Source of the DNA: Chloroflexota bacterium
GTDB taxonomy: Bacteria > Chloroflexota > Dehalococcoidia > Lucifugimonadales > UBA2962
Reading direction: 5' to 3'
NCBI GenBank assembly: GCA_003228095.2
Contig: QGNM01000003.1
Coordinates: 24,266-88,265, forward strand
DNA length: 64,000 nucleotides
A model generated the notes under the pieces. That model had not been told where the DNA came from, ran no database searches, and saw only the letters and a list, made by a program, of their open reading frames with translations. How positions within the stretch are numbered: the stretch's first letter is position 1; each line of letters opens with the position of its first letter. Shown one piece after another: positions 10,306-19,145 of the stretch. A program made the position numbers and the translations under genes.

Positions 10306-11280
10306 TTAAGATATTGTGGTTAGGTTTACAAATTCATTGTAACGGTTTTCAATTTGATTATCAGAGACAATCTTCAATTTTTCTATACTGAATCCTTGAA
10401 CTGTAAATGAACCCATGATCGTTCCATAAACTGCAGCTTTTCTTAAGTCTTGTGAAGATAGTTCGGATATATTCTTCCCGATCGATGCAAGGTGCCCCAT
10501 AAATCCTCCAGCAAAGCTATCACCGGCGCCGGTCGGATCTATTACAGGATCCACGGGCAGCGCGGGACATGCAAATAACGAAAAAGAATTCTCTACATCG
10601 ATACTAATCATTAAAAGACCATGCTCGCCTTTTTTAACAATAACAACCCGAGGGCCTAAGTCGATAATTGATTTGGAAGCCTCGATAAGATTCTTCATGC
10701 CAGTCAGTTGCCTTAATTCCGTTTCGTCTAAGAACAATATGTCGGTTTTTGGGATCAGTTTTAATAGATCGTCCTTATTGTTTTCGATCCATAGATTCAT
10801 TGAATCCATAGCTACTATTTTTGGTTTTGATCCTGCTTGTTTTAAAACTTCCATTTGTAGGGCAGGCTGGATATTTGCTAGAAAAAATACGTCAATAGAT
10901 TTATGTTCTGCCCCCAGTTTTGGTTTAAATTCTGCAAAAACATTTAACTGAGTATCAATAGTTTCTCGGTAATTTAAGTTATTTGGGTCATATTTCCCGA
11001 CCCACCTGAAAGTAGCACCGCTTTTTATTTGTAGCCCAGACAAGTCAATATTTCTGGACTCGAAGAATTCTATGTGGGTACGATCAAAATCTTCTCCTAC
11101 CACTGCTACAACTGTTGGGGTAGCGAAATAGCTTGCTGCTATAGCAAAATACGATGCAGAACCACCCAACGCATCTACTCTTTTCCCGGCATGAGTTTCA
11201 ACTGAGTCGTAGGCTACTGACCCAACGACTAATATCTTGTTGTTTGTGTTTAACATTGAATGATTTAAATTACTTTGCAC
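10306..11280 (-). CDS. PfkB-family carbohydrate/nucleoside kinase, candidate adenosine kinase
   Basis: 324 aa ribokinase-fold kinase. It has an N-terminal GSVAYDS and a GGSASYFAIA glycine-rich motif that positions the sugar. The C-terminal DPTGAGDSFAGGF signature holds the catalytic aspartate and anion hole. The nucleoside or sugar it phosphorylates is not readable from these motifs. Position between the rhodanese and ahcY in a SAM-recycling operon suggests adenosine (released by AhcY) as substrate; this is inference. Two starts are possible: GTG at 11280, overlapping the rhodanese stop by 11 nt, or ATG at 11256, 8 codons later and nearer to where family members normally begin. Confidence 0.88.
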   Translation of the reverse strand: MQSNLNHSMLNTNNKILVVGSVAYDSVETHAGKRVDALGGSASYFAIAASYFATPTVVAVVGEDFDRTHIEFFESRNIDLSGLQIKSGATFRWVGKYDPNNLNYRETIDTQLNVFAEFKPKLGAEHKSIDVFFLANIQPALQMEVLKQAGSKPKIVAMDSMNLWIENNKDDLLKLIPKTDILFLDETELRQLTGMKNLIEASKSIIDLGPRVVIVKKGEHGLLMISIDVENSFSLFACPALPVDPVIDPTGAGDSFAGGFMGHLASIGKNISELSSQDLRKAAVYGTIMGSFTVQGFSIEKLKIVSDNQIENRYNEFVNLTTIS

Positions 11281-11620
11281 CCTTTGAACTCGGGTGTCCT
11301 GCGTTTATCCATGATCCGGTGCCCGCTTCTATGTTATAAAGGTTATCTGAACTTAACCCCATAGCGGCAGCCATTTCGCATGCAAGTCCACTGCGAACGC
11401 CGACCTCGCATATAAATAGAAGTTTTTTTGAATCTGAGAGTTCATCAAACCTGGATAATATATCATCAACAGGAATTGATAATGCGTTTGCAACATGACC
11501 TGCAACGTATTCGTCTGGTCTTCTTACATCTATCACGACAGTATCTTCCCGTTGATACATCTCAAGAGCTTCCTCTAAATCTATTCTATAATAGGGTTCG
11601 CCTACTTCCATTCTTGACAT
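11270..11620 (-). CDS. Single-domain rhodanese
   Basis: 116 aa with one rhodanese fold. It has VIDVRRPDEYVAGHV and an active-site loop beginning with cysteine (CEVGVRSG), so it can in principle carry a persulfide. The start ATG has GGAG 7 nt upstream. It is tightly packed between mtnP (12 nt) and the PfkB kinase (overlap). In a SAM/methylthioadenosine operon it may handle sulfur released in methionine or homocysteine metabolism, but no specific substrate can be assigned. Confidence 0.9.
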   Translation of the reverse strand: MSRMEVGEPYYRIDLEEALEMYQREDTVVIDVRRPDEYVAGHVANALSIPVDDILSRFDELSDSKKLLFICEVGVRSGLACEMAAAMGLSSDNLYNIEAGTGSWINAGHPSSKGAK

Positions 11621-11632
11621 AAACTTCTCCTG

Positions 11633-12505
11633 TTAGTTTTGTGTATTGGGTTGCACGTATTTCGATATTATTGATTTCAGCCTGGCATACTCTACCGCAC
11701 CTACCGAAGCATCTTTAGTAATTATAGTGTTAGCCAATGCATTCTGGCATTCACAAGTTCTTGGTGAAATCAGTTTAGGGATTAAATTTTTTATAATTGA
11801 TTGACCATTGGTTACATTTGATGCTAGATGTGCTGCAACTTTTTCCTGGCTGACATGGTCGCTTTCTTTCCAAGAATCATTATCGGTTACTAAAGACAAA
11901 GAGGCATAACAAATTTCTGCTTCTCTAGCTAACTTTGCTTCTGGAAGTGCAGTCATACCTATAATGTTACCTCCCCACTTTTGGTAAAGACGAGACTCTG
12001 CAGAAGTAGAAAATGCTGGGCCTTCTATCACTACCATTGTGCCACCACGATGAACGTTCATGTAATTCTCGCTCGCTTCAATTAGAGACTCAGACAGTTC
12101 ATTGCAAAAAGGTTTCGCGAAACTTATATGCGCAACCATTGATTTATCAAAAAACGTGTTTACACGCTGATAAGTCCTATCGATTAATTGGTCAGGTATT
12201 ACGGCATCTTCTGGATTTATTTCTTCAGATAAACTTCCGACAGCGCTTATAGATACTAATCGTTCAATTCCTATTGTTTTGAGTGCGTAAATATTCGCAC
12301 GAGCGGGTAAATATGAAGGACTTATATTGTGATCCAATCCATGTCTTGGTAGGAAAGCAACAGTTTGGTTAGCTAGCTCTACTAAAGATATCAAGCCGCT
12401 TGGAGGCCCAAATGGAGTCTCTATAGATATTTGATCTACTATTTTTGTGTTTCGAATATCGTAGAATCCAGTACCACCAATGAAAGCAAACTTTATAGTT
12501 TTCAT
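11633..12505 (-). CDS. mtnP: S-methyl-5'-thioadenosine phosphorylase (PNP/MTAP family)
   Basis: 290 aa. It phosphorolyses methylthioadenosine to adenine and methylthioribose 1-phosphate. Seen are the N-terminal GGTGFYD, LPRHGLDHNISP (phosphate and ribose binding), and EGPAFSTSAESRLY. The signature IGMTALPEAKLAREAEICYA and VTDNDSW follow. The MTA-type TALPEA context favours MTA over inosine/guanosine. The start is 6 nt downstream of the unknown 133-aa gene. MTA phosphorylase together with AhcY, MetK and a nucleoside-type kinase makes this operon a near-complete set for removing SAM by-products. Confidence 0.93.
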   Translation of the reverse strand: MKTIKFAFIGGTGFYDIRNTKIVDQISIETPFGPPSGLISLVELANQTVAFLPRHGLDHNISPSYLPARANIYALKTIGIERLVSISAVGSLSEEINPEDAVIPDQLIDRTYQRVNTFFDKSMVAHISFAKPFCNELSESLIEASENYMNVHRGGTMVVIEGPAFSTSAESRLYQKWGGNIIGMTALPEAKLAREAEICYASLSLVTDNDSWKESDHVSQEKVAAHLASNVTNGQSIIKNLIPKLISPRTCECQNALANTIITKDASVGAVEYARLKSIISKYVQPNTQN

Positions 12506-12511
12506 TTCAAT

Positions 12512-12913
12512 TTATACAATGTTCTCGGTTTGTATTTTGCTAGCTTCAATCGCCATTCTTTTTACAACTGTGTCTGGTCCATCTGCATCATCTCCAGCGA
12601 AGAGCATACGTTTTATAATTTTTGACAAATGATTCCCATTAATTAATTTAATATTAAGACATATTTTCAATAATTTTGAATAATACATATGATCAGAGGG
12701 ACTCAATGATTTTGCAGCTAATACCATCGCAAAAGCCCAAGCATTTTGAGTGTTTTCTGTCCCGGAAATAAGGCCAGTATTGATTGATTGAATCAGATCT
12801 GAATACCTATTTACTCTCATAGTTTTTTTAGAACCATTATCATCAAGATAAGCCATAATTAGCTCATTACTTGTCCATATGAATTTGGCTGTAGATACTT
12901 TTAGAGACGTCAC
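12512..12913 (-). CDS. Unknown protein, first gene after the SAM-I riboswitch
   Basis: 133 aa, GTG start with a GGGGA site upstream. I do not recognise a family. The sequence is soluble-looking, with no signal peptide, transmembrane span or cysteine/histidine cluster. The N-terminal third looks beta-rich (FIWTSNELIMAYLDD), and the rest appears helical (NAWAFAMVLAAKSLS, YYSKLLKICLNI). An acidic AGDDADGPD turn lies near residue 107. It is 6 nt upstream of mtnP and directly follows the riboswitch terminator, so its expression should be repressed by SAM. A role in SAM or methionine homeostasis is inference from position only. Confidence 0.75.
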   Translation of the reverse strand: MTSLKVSTAKFIWTSNELIMAYLDDNGSKKTMRVNRYSDLIQSINTGLISGTENTQNAWAFAMVLAAKSLSPSDHMYYSKLLKICLNIKLINGNHLSKIIKRMLFAGDDADGPDTVVKRMAIEASKIQTENIV

Positions 12914-12947
12914 TAAGTTTCCCCATTGTTAGTACTAAACTTTCGAT

Positions 12948-12988
12948 AAAAAAAACTTCCCTCATAATCAATTTAGTAAGAGAAGTTT
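12948..12988 (-). terminator. Intrinsic terminator of the SAM-I riboswitch (expression platform)
   Basis: Read on the minus strand, AAACTTCTCTTA and TGAGGGAAGTTT form a 12-bp stem (with G-U pairs) around a 12-nt loop, directly followed by eight U. It lies between the aptamer and the GTG of the first gene. The upstream arm can also pair with the 3' strand of aptamer helix P1 plus adjacent bases (GAGAG-TTT), the expected antiterminator. SAM binding should stabilise P1, free the terminator and switch the operon off. Confidence 0.88.
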
Positions 12989-13006
12989 GTAACGCCTTAG
13001 ACGAAA

Positions 13007-13134
13007 CTCTCATCTCTCGAACAAATATTTAACAATAAGTTTAGTTCGTCGGATTTGGCACCGTTCCGAAATTATAAGTTTCGAATGGTTGCCGGGCATC
13101 GAAGGGCCGTTCCCTCCGCCACTCTGGATAAGAG
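13007..13134 (-). promoter_or_regulatory. SAM-I (S-box) riboswitch aptamer
   Basis: On the minus strand the S-box core is present in order. Helix P1 is made by CTCTTATC (13134-13127) pairing with GATGAGAG (13014-13007). Then come AGAG-TGG, GGAGGGA, GGCCC, the GCCCGGCAACC junction and the GGTGCCAA-TCC conserved element. The distal variable helix (ATTCGAAACTT/AATTTCGGAA) lies between the last two. Length is about 128 nt. This class binds S-adenosylmethionine and usually controls methionine and SAM genes. Here it heads the operon of the 133-aa gene, mtnP, rhodanese, PfkB kinase, ahcY and metK. Confidence 0.96.
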
Positions 13135-13162
13135 CAATGCTATTTAATTTTTACGGTTACTA

Positions 13163-13191
13163 ATGCTATAAAAGCTAAAGTTTGTTGTCAA
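13163..13191 (-). promoter_or_regulatory. Sigma70-like promoter for the SAM-riboswitch operon
   Basis: Minus-strand TTGACA (13191-13186) and TAGCAT (13168-13163) are separated by 17 nt. The predicted transcript start, near 13156, is about 20 nt before the first base of the riboswitch P1 helix. No other good candidate was seen in the short region to the divergent quinone oxidoreductase gene. Confidence 0.7.
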
Positions 13192-13297
13192 ACTAAGGAT
13201 CAATTTAAATTTGGAGTGTTAGGTATTACAGAACTGTATGACTCTTATTTCAGGATAATGTATTATTTCGTAAACAATCAGAAGTTTGGAGAAATTC

Positions 13298-14266
13298 ATG
13301 AAGGCAGTTCAAGTTAAAGGATTTGGTACGAGTGATGTGTTGGAATATGTAGATGTGGCTGTTCCTTCTGTTTCTTGTAGCGAAGTCTTGATTAAACAGG
13401 AAGCGATAGGTGTTAATTTTATAGACATCTACCAGAGATCAGGGGCGTACGAAGTTAAATTGCCCTTTATTCCGGGATCAGAAGGTGCTGGAGTAGTATC
13501 AGGGATAGGTAAAGATGTCACTCAGTTTAAAACTGGAGATAGAGTCGCATATTCTATGTCTCCTGGAGGATACGCTGAATATGTTGCGGTTTCTGAGAGC
13601 AATGTTGTTTCTGTTCCAGATGGCATAGATCTTTCTACTGCTGCTGCTTGTCTATTGCAGGGAATGACTGCTCACTATTTAGTGTATTCGACATTTAAAT
13701 TACAACCACAGCAAACATGTTTAATTCACGCTGGGGCGGGAGGAGTAGGTCTTGTCTTAATCCAAATGGCTAAAAATATTGGAGCAAAAGTCATCACTAC
13801 AGTATCTACGGAAGAAAAAAAACGGCTAGCCCTAGAAGCAGGAGCAGATGAAGTAGTTCTATACACGCAAGACAATTTTGTGGAAGAAGTGAATAGGATT
13901 ACCAAGGGACAAGGCCTGGAAGTTGTATATGATTCTGTGGGGCAAACGACTTTTGAAGGTGGGCTTGATTGTTTAAAACCAAGAGGATATTTCGTTTTGT
14001 ATGGACAATCGAGCGGAGCGGTTCCACCGATTGATCCACAACTCTTAAATAGAAAAGGATCGATTTTTTTGACTAGGCCAACTTTGGCAAGCTATATGTT
14101 GAACCGGGAAGAGTTGAATTGGAGATCTGGAGACATTTTTAGATGGATAGAACAAGGTATGCTTCAAATCAGAATAGGGTTATCTTTACCGTTAAAAAAT
14201 GCACCTCGGGCGCACGATGATTTAGCCACGCGTAAAACAACGGGGAAAGTCATATTAACCCCATAG
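13298..14266 (+). CDS. NADPH:quinone oxidoreductase (zinc-free MDR family)
   Basis: About 322 aa from ATG 13298, which has GGAG 8 nt upstream. A TTG 12 nt earlier is possible but would overlap that site. N-terminal GroES-like domain (GVNFIDIYQRSGAY, PGSEGAG) and a Rossmann domain with HAGAGGVGLVLIQMAK fit the QOR branch of medium-chain dehydrogenases, which reduce quinones or enones with NADPH. The family's cysteine zinc ligands are absent, as expected for QOR. It is divergent from the SAM operon and followed after 28 nt by a CoA-ligase gene. The physiological substrate is unknown. Confidence 0.92.
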   Translation: MKAVQVKGFGTSDVLEYVDVAVPSVSCSEVLIKQEAIGVNFIDIYQRSGAYEVKLPFIPGSEGAGVVSGIGKDVTQFKTGDRVAYSMSPGGYAEYVAVSESNVVSVPDGIDLSTAAACLLQGMTAHYLVYSTFKLQPQQTCLIHAGAGGVGLVLIQMAKNIGAKVITTVSTEEKKRLALEAGADEVVLYTQDNFVEEVNRITKGQGLEVVYDSVGQTTFEGGLDCLKPRGYFVLYGQSSGAVPPIDPQLLNRKGSIFLTRPTLASYMLNREELNWRSGDIFRWIEQGMLQIRIGLSLPLKNAPRAHDDLATRKTTGKVILTP

Positions 14267-14294
14267 TTGTTTTAATGGGTAATATTGTATTTTT

Positions 14295-15779
14295 ATGCTT
14301 TTAACAATACTTGAACAAAAACCAATTGACTCTATCGCAGTAAAACTTAGTGATGGAGAGGCATATAGTTACCAGGATTTAATTAACTTGGTTGACGACA
14401 TGGCATCAAAACTTTCAGGTCATGGGGTTAAGCCTGGAATGGTGATAAATATTGTTATCGAGAATAGTATTGAATTTTTGATTTCATTTTTATCAGTGAC
14501 TAGATGTGGTGCTATAGCTGCGCCTTTAAACCCAACTTATACGGTTAGCGAATTTAATTTTTATATTGAAGATGCTAATAGCGCTTATTTGATTGTCAAA
14601 GATTTGGATAATCCTAGTGTAGCAGCTGTGCAAAATACTGATGTAAGCGTAATGCAAGTAGGAGTTTCGAAAACTGGAGTATTCTTAAGTGATTTAAAAG
14701 GCGAATTGACGCATAGTCGCGAACCAGAGAATGTTGAAGATGAAGCTGTTGCTTTGTTTTTACATACTTCTGGAACTACCAGCAAACCCAAAGGAGTGCC
14801 TTTAACCCATCGCAATTTGTTAGCTTCATTAGACAATATCGTTAATACTTATAATTTAAGTGAGTCAGACACATCAATATTAGTGATGCCACTTTTTCAT
14901 GTGCATGGTTTAATTGGAGCGGCCTTATCTACGTTTGTTTCTGGGGGCTGTTTAGTTGTTCCCGCTAGGTTTTCTGCTCGTAGTTTTTGGAAAATACAAG
15001 CAGAAACAAATGCAACTTGGTATTCAGCTGTACCAACGATACATAAAATATTGCTTGATAGAGCTGATTCTGACCAAGCTCCTTATGAAAGTTTTCGATT
15101 CATTAGGTCATGTTCATCCCCCCTTCCTAAAGAAGTTTTACTAGGTGTGGAAAATCGTTTTGGAAGCCCTGTATTGGAAGCGTATGGAATGACTGAAGCT
15201 GCGCATCAAATGTCTTCCAATAGATTGCCTCCTTATAAAAGATATCCTGGATCAGTTGGAAGCCAAACAGGGGTTGGGATTACTGTGCGAGATGAAAAAG
15301 GAATAGAGTTGGACTATTCCGAGCTGGGTGAGATATGCGTTAGAGGACCTAATGTTATGAGTGCCTATGTTAATAATTTGTCCGCAAACAAATCAGCGTT
15401 CTGGGGCGATTGGTTTAGAACTGGAGATCAAGGGTTTATGTCTGAAGATAAAAATTTGACTTTAACTGGAAGACTTAAGGAGTTAATTAATAGGGGAGGA
15501 GAAAAAATTTCACCTGTTGAAGTGGACCAAGTTATCTTAAGTCACTTTGCTGTTTCTGAAGCAATTAGTTTTTCCTTGCCGGATGCAAAGTACGGTGAAA
15601 GCGTTAATACAGCAGTCGTATTGTCAGAACCGGTTTCTGAGTCCTCTATCATAAATTTTTGCACGGATAAATTAGCGTCATTTAAAATTCCTGGTCGAAT
15701 ATTCTTTTTAGATGAATTGCCAAAATCTGCTACTGGTAAAATCCAGCGACGTAGCATTGCTGACATGTTTAAAGGTTAA
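14295..15779 (+). CDS. AMP-forming acyl-CoA ligase, oxalate-CoA ligase (AAE3/Pcs60)-like
   Basis: 494 aa ANL-superfamily enzyme. It has the ATP/AMP signature HTSGTTSKPKGV, the A5 motif EAYGMTEAAHQM, TGDQG, and a C-terminal lysine in KSATGKIQRR. Segments such as LPLFHVHGLIGAAL-type, TWYSAVPTIHKI and FIRSCSSPL closely resemble, from memory, the oxalyl-CoA synthetase group (plant AAE3, yeast Pcs60). A small dicarboxylate substrate such as oxalate is therefore plausible. It shares an operon-like arrangement with the upstream quinone oxidoreductase. No oxalyl-CoA decarboxylase or formyl-CoA transferase is nearby, so the substrate is inference. Confidence 0.88.
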   Translation: MLLTILEQKPIDSIAVKLSDGEAYSYQDLINLVDDMASKLSGHGVKPGMVINIVIENSIEFLISFLSVTRCGAIAAPLNPTYTVSEFNFYIEDANSAYLIVKDLDNPSVAAVQNTDVSVMQVGVSKTGVFLSDLKGELTHSREPENVEDEAVALFLHTSGTTSKPKGVPLTHRNLLASLDNIVNTYNLSESDTSILVMPLFHVHGLIGAALSTFVSGGCLVVPARFSARSFWKIQAETNATWYSAVPTIHKILLDRADSDQAPYESFRFIRSCSSPLPKEVLLGVENRFGSPVLEAYGMTEAAHQMSSNRLPPYKRYPGSVGSQTGVGITVRDEKGIELDYSELGEICVRGPNVMSAYVNNLSANKSAFWGDWFRTGDQGFMSEDKNLTLTGRLKELINRGGEKISPVEVDQVILSHFAVSEAISFSLPDAKYGESVNTAVVLSEPVSESSIINFCTDKLASFKIPGRIFFLDELPKSATGKIQRRSIADMFKG

Positions 15780-15985
15780 TTATAAATTAGTGATTTAATT
15801 CATATCGGGTACGTATCTGAATGCAGTTTTGGTTTTCGAAGTCATTTTAATGTGCTTGACTAGAAGAGGTACTTGATTAGTGTTAGTATTCGTAAAATAT
15901 TAATAATTGGCATAAGAAAAATGAGAAGTTCATTTTTATTTTATGAAAATTACCAAGGTCTACAATATTATTTTAGGAGTTAGTT

Positions 15986-17350
15986 ATGGCAACAAAACCT
16001 TTAACCGGAGAACAGATCGAAGAATTGAAAGGCTTGGGTGAAACGCATTTCTGGCCTCATTCTAGGCCTACAGGTGATATGTCAGATGATACCGGCATCA
16101 AATTGGTTACTCATTCAGAAGGTATTTGGGTAGAAGGCCCGACAGGTGAACGGCATGTTGACTTAATTTCTGGCATGTGGCTTAAGAATATTGGTCATGG
16201 AAGAAAAGAAATTGCTGATGCTGTGTATGAACAGATGTTAGACATTAGCTATTCCCCAGGTGGTACTGTTGCTCCAGCAACTATCAAGCTTGCTTCCAAA
16301 GTGGCAAGTTTAACTCCTGACCCTGAAAGCAGGGTGTATTTTGTATCTGGGGGCTCAGAGGCAGTTGAAACCGCTATTAAAATGGCGAAAAAATATCAAT
16401 ATAATCTAGGTGAAAGAGGGCGATGGAAAGTTATATCTCGCCAAAATTCATATCATGGAGCGACACATTTATGTATGTCATTAGGCTTTAATTCGGTTAA
16501 CAGGCCAAATGATTATGGTCCTCTCGTACCTGGTAATATCCGCATATCGAATCCTGGGGTTACTTATCGCACCATGCCTGGTGATTGGGATATGCAGTAC
16601 GCGTATGATTTAGAAAAAACAATTATAAATGAAGGCCCTGATAGTGTTGCTGCGTTCATTGGGGAACCTATATCAGCCGCTTCTGGCATTCATGTACCAC
16701 ATCCAGAATATTGGCCTACTATAAGAGAGATTTGCAATAAGTATGGCGTGATAATGATTTGTGATGAAGTAATTAACGGTTTTGGCCGAACAGGCAAGAT
16801 GTTTGCAGTTGAGAATTGGGGTGTCAAGCCAGACATAATGACCGTTGCCAAAGCTTTAACTAGTGGGTACTTACCTATAGGCGCTGCAATTGCCTCTAGT
16901 AAAGTAGGAAAGGCAATGGAAGGAGAAGGCTCTCAGACATTTAAACATCTAATCACTTTCGGAGGTAGCCCTCCATCTTGCGCTGCAGGATTAAAGAACC
17001 TTGAAATTATGGAACGAGAAAATCTAGTTCAGAATTCGGCTGACAATGGCAAGTATTTATATGAAAGCCTTCAAGAACTCAAAGCTGAATTTCGAACAGT
17101 AATTGATGTTAGAGGTGGTATGGGTTTACTTGCAGCAGTTGAATTTGGTAAAGATGAGAAAACTTTTGAGAAATTCGAAGGTAATTTTGATTCTAGATTG
17201 GGTCAACTTATGGAGCAGCATTCATTACTAGGTCGAGGAATGGATCAAACTATGCCGTTTTCGCCTCCTCTAACTATTACGAAAGAGGAAATAGACTTTG
17301 TTGTAGACCAGACCAAGAAAGTTATAACGGAAATAGAAAAAGATTTCTAA
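15986..17350 (+). CDS. Class III (omega) aminotransferase, PLP-dependent
   Basis: 454 aa, the usual length. The N-terminal region (HFWPHSRP, GIWVEGPTGERHVDLISGMW) resembles enzymes acting on beta-alanine, taurine or polyamines with pyruvate. PLP-site elements are SGGSEAVETAIKMA, SYHGATH, CDEVINGFGRTG and the Schiff-base lysine in TVAKALTSGYLPIGA. The start ATG has AGGAG 6-7 nt upstream. A 206-nt gap separates it from the CoA ligase, and a clear terminator follows, so it is probably its own transcription unit. Amine donor and acceptor cannot be set from the sequence. Confidence 0.93.
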   Translation: MATKPLTGEQIEELKGLGETHFWPHSRPTGDMSDDTGIKLVTHSEGIWVEGPTGERHVDLISGMWLKNIGHGRKEIADAVYEQMLDISYSPGGTVAPATIKLASKVASLTPDPESRVYFVSGGSEAVETAIKMAKKYQYNLGERGRWKVISRQNSYHGATHLCMSLGFNSVNRPNDYGPLVPGNIRISNPGVTYRTMPGDWDMQYAYDLEKTIINEGPDSVAAFIGEPISAASGIHVPHPEYWPTIREICNKYGVIMICDEVINGFGRTGKMFAVENWGVKPDIMTVAKALTSGYLPIGAAIASSKVGKAMEGEGSQTFKHLITFGGSPPSCAAGLKNLEIMERENLVQNSADNGKYLYESLQELKAEFRTVIDVRGGMGLLAAVEFGKDEKTFEKFEGNFDSRLGQLMEQHSLLGRGMDQTMPFSPPLTITKEEIDFVVDQTKKVITEIEKDF

Positions 17351-17374
17351 GCCGCTCTAATATTATTAAAAATT

Positions 17375-17406
17375 AAAAACCAGCTGAATCATCGGCTGGT
17401 TTTTGA
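17375..17406. terminator. Bidirectional intrinsic terminator
   Basis: AAAACCAGC and GCTGGTTTT form a 9-bp stem around a 10-nt loop, with a T-run after the right arm and an A-run before the left arm. It lies between the convergent aminotransferase (ending 17350) and HtrA (ending 17425) genes and can serve both. Confidence 0.9.
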
Positions 17407-17424
17407 TTTTTAAGTGTGTCATCA

Positions 17425-18597
17425 TTAACTTAATGGAGGCCAAGACCCTAGTATAATCTTGATCTCAATCAACTTTGAGTCACGAATTATTGTTAAAGTA
17501 ATTAAATCTCCTGGTTTTAAAGAATTCAAGTAATCTACCATTTCGGACACTGATTTAACTTTCACAGTATCTACCTTAATAATGATATCTCCATTCATAG
17601 AGCCGTTTTTTGCATCAGGGATAAGAGAATTTAAGCTAGCAGGACTTTTAGGATATATATCCCAAATATAAACACCGGATTTAATGTTTAAATCCATCTG
17701 TTTAATAGCTTCTTGAGTTAATGTAACGCCAGATATTCCAAGCCAAGGTCGAGAAATCACATTTGGCAATTTAAGATTTGGAAGTAGCTCGATTAGTATG
17801 TTACTGGGTATTGCAAATCCAATGCCAAGATCGCCTTGGTAAGTTATGTGAACTGCAGAATTGATACCTATAACTTCTCCTGATGAATTGAGGAGCGGCC
17901 CTCCTGAGTTCCCCGGTAATAAAGTGGCATCTGTCCATATCATATTTGGGATTGGTCTTTGTAGCGCAGGAGAGATTCTAGAATCTCTTAAAATTGGTGG
18001 ACTATCACCTATACCTGCTACGACTCCTACCGACAAAAAATTCCTCATTCCCAATGGATTACCAATTGCAAGTGCTAATTGGCCAGTTTTAACTAAGTCA
18101 GAATTTGCTAATTTGAGAGGTTCAATATGTGCAACTTTTAGCGGATTAACAGCTAAAAGTGCAAGATCATCTGACTGACTAACCCCAAGTTGTTTCGCAA
18201 GTAATATCGTCCCGTCTTTTAGAGATACTTGTATGTTAGTGGCGCCATGAATCACATGCTCATTAGTAGCTATATGTCCATCTTTATCCAATATAAAACC
18301 TGTACCGCTATCAGTAGAAGTATTGGGCCTTTTTACGATTATTTCTACTACAGCATTAGAAGATTGACTTACTACTCTGTCAATTAACCCTTCATCATAA
18401 AGTGTGGTTTCTTTGTTATTAAAACGCGACGAAGTTATTATCCCAGTTGATGCTATAGATCCTATTAAAATACCAGATAACAGTAATAAGCCTATAACCC
18501 ACATAACAGGGAAAGTGATTCTCACTCTGTAGTTATTGAGGAAATATCTTTCTATGCGATGTCTGGCAATCCTGGTTTTAAATTGTCTCTTTATCAT
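17425..18597 (-). CDS. HtrA/DegP-type membrane-anchored serine protease with PDZ domain
   Basis: 390 aa. A basic N-terminal tail precedes one transmembrane span near residues 29-50, so the protease domain should face outside. The trypsin-like triad is visible: His in TNEHVIHG, Asp in SDDLALLAV, Ser in LLPGNSGGPL. One C-terminal PDZ domain starts at PWLGISGVTL. This is the DegS-like layout used for envelope protein quality control. Stand-alone transcription is likely, since the next gene upstream is divergent. No regulator is adjacent. Confidence 0.94.
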   Translation of the reverse strand: MIKRQFKTRIARHRIERYFLNNYRVRITFPVMWVIGLLLLSGILIGSIASTGIITSSRFNNKETTLYDEGLIDRVVSQSSNAVVEIIVKRPNTSTDSGTGFILDKDGHIATNEHVIHGATNIQVSLKDGTILLAKQLGVSQSDDLALLAVNPLKVAHIEPLKLANSDLVKTGQLALAIGNPLGMRNFLSVGVVAGIGDSPPILRDSRISPALQRPIPNMIWTDATLLPGNSGGPLLNSSGEVIGINSAVHITYQGDLGIGFAIPSNILIELLPNLKLPNVISRPWLGISGVTLTQEAIKQMDLNIKSGVYIWDIYPKSPASLNSLIPDAKNGSMNGDIIIKVDTVKVKSVSEMVDYLNSLKPGDLITLTIIRDSKLIEIKIILGSWPPLS

Positions 18598-18769
18598 AAA
18601 GTTTAATTTTATAACGTCAAAATAAGAAGTTAAATTTTACAGTTACAACATTAGTTCAATTGTGCAAATATATTCTGTCAATTTAAGCTTATAGATGTAT
18701 TAGATATTCACTTTTATTATTATAAACTTGCCTGCACCCAGAATGGGTATCATTTTATGGGAGAACATA

Positions 18770-19135
18770 ATGGATCAATTTACAATTTTACTTTTCATAG
18801 CAATTTTGATTTTAGGAATGTTGTTTTTAATATCATTACGTCATGTTTTTAGTTTGAAGAGGTATATATCATCTTTAAAATCTCAAAAACAAAGTCAAAG
18901 TACAAAATATGGGCAAATTGCCGAGCAATTCATGCCTTGGGCATCAAACTACCCCTATGACCCTGCAAAGTTTAGATTTATTGGATCACCTATAGATGGC
19001 ATACAGTTTGAAGAAAACAAAGTGATTTTAATGGAATTTAAAACTTCATCCAGCCAGATGACTTCATTACAACGTAAAATTAAACGACTTGTTGAAGAAA
19101 ATAAGGTGACTTTTGAAGAAATACGCATATCTTAA
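18770..19135 (+). CDS. Holliday-junction-resolvase-like endonuclease with N-terminal membrane anchor
   Basis: About 121 aa from ATG 18770, which has GGGAG at a good distance; an upstream TTG at 18728 is less likely. One N-terminal hydrophobic helix (TILLFIAILILGMLFLISL) is followed by a short basic linker. Then comes a domain with GQIAEQFMPW, YPYDPAKFRFIGSPIDGI, ILMEFKT and a C-terminal EENKVTFEEIRI. This matches, from memory, the family annotated as predicted endonucleases distantly related to archaeal Holliday junction resolvases. The acidic GSPIDGI/EFKT pair fits the PD-(D/E)xK pattern. Its function is not proven in any bacterium that I know of. Confidence 0.82.
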   Translation: MDQFTILLFIAILILGMLFLISLRHVFSLKRYISSLKSQKQSQSTKYGQIAEQFMPWASNYPYDPAKFRFIGSPIDGIQFEENKVILMEFKTSSSQMTSLQRKIKRLVEENKVTFEEIRIS

Positions 19136-19145
19136 CTAAGTTGGT

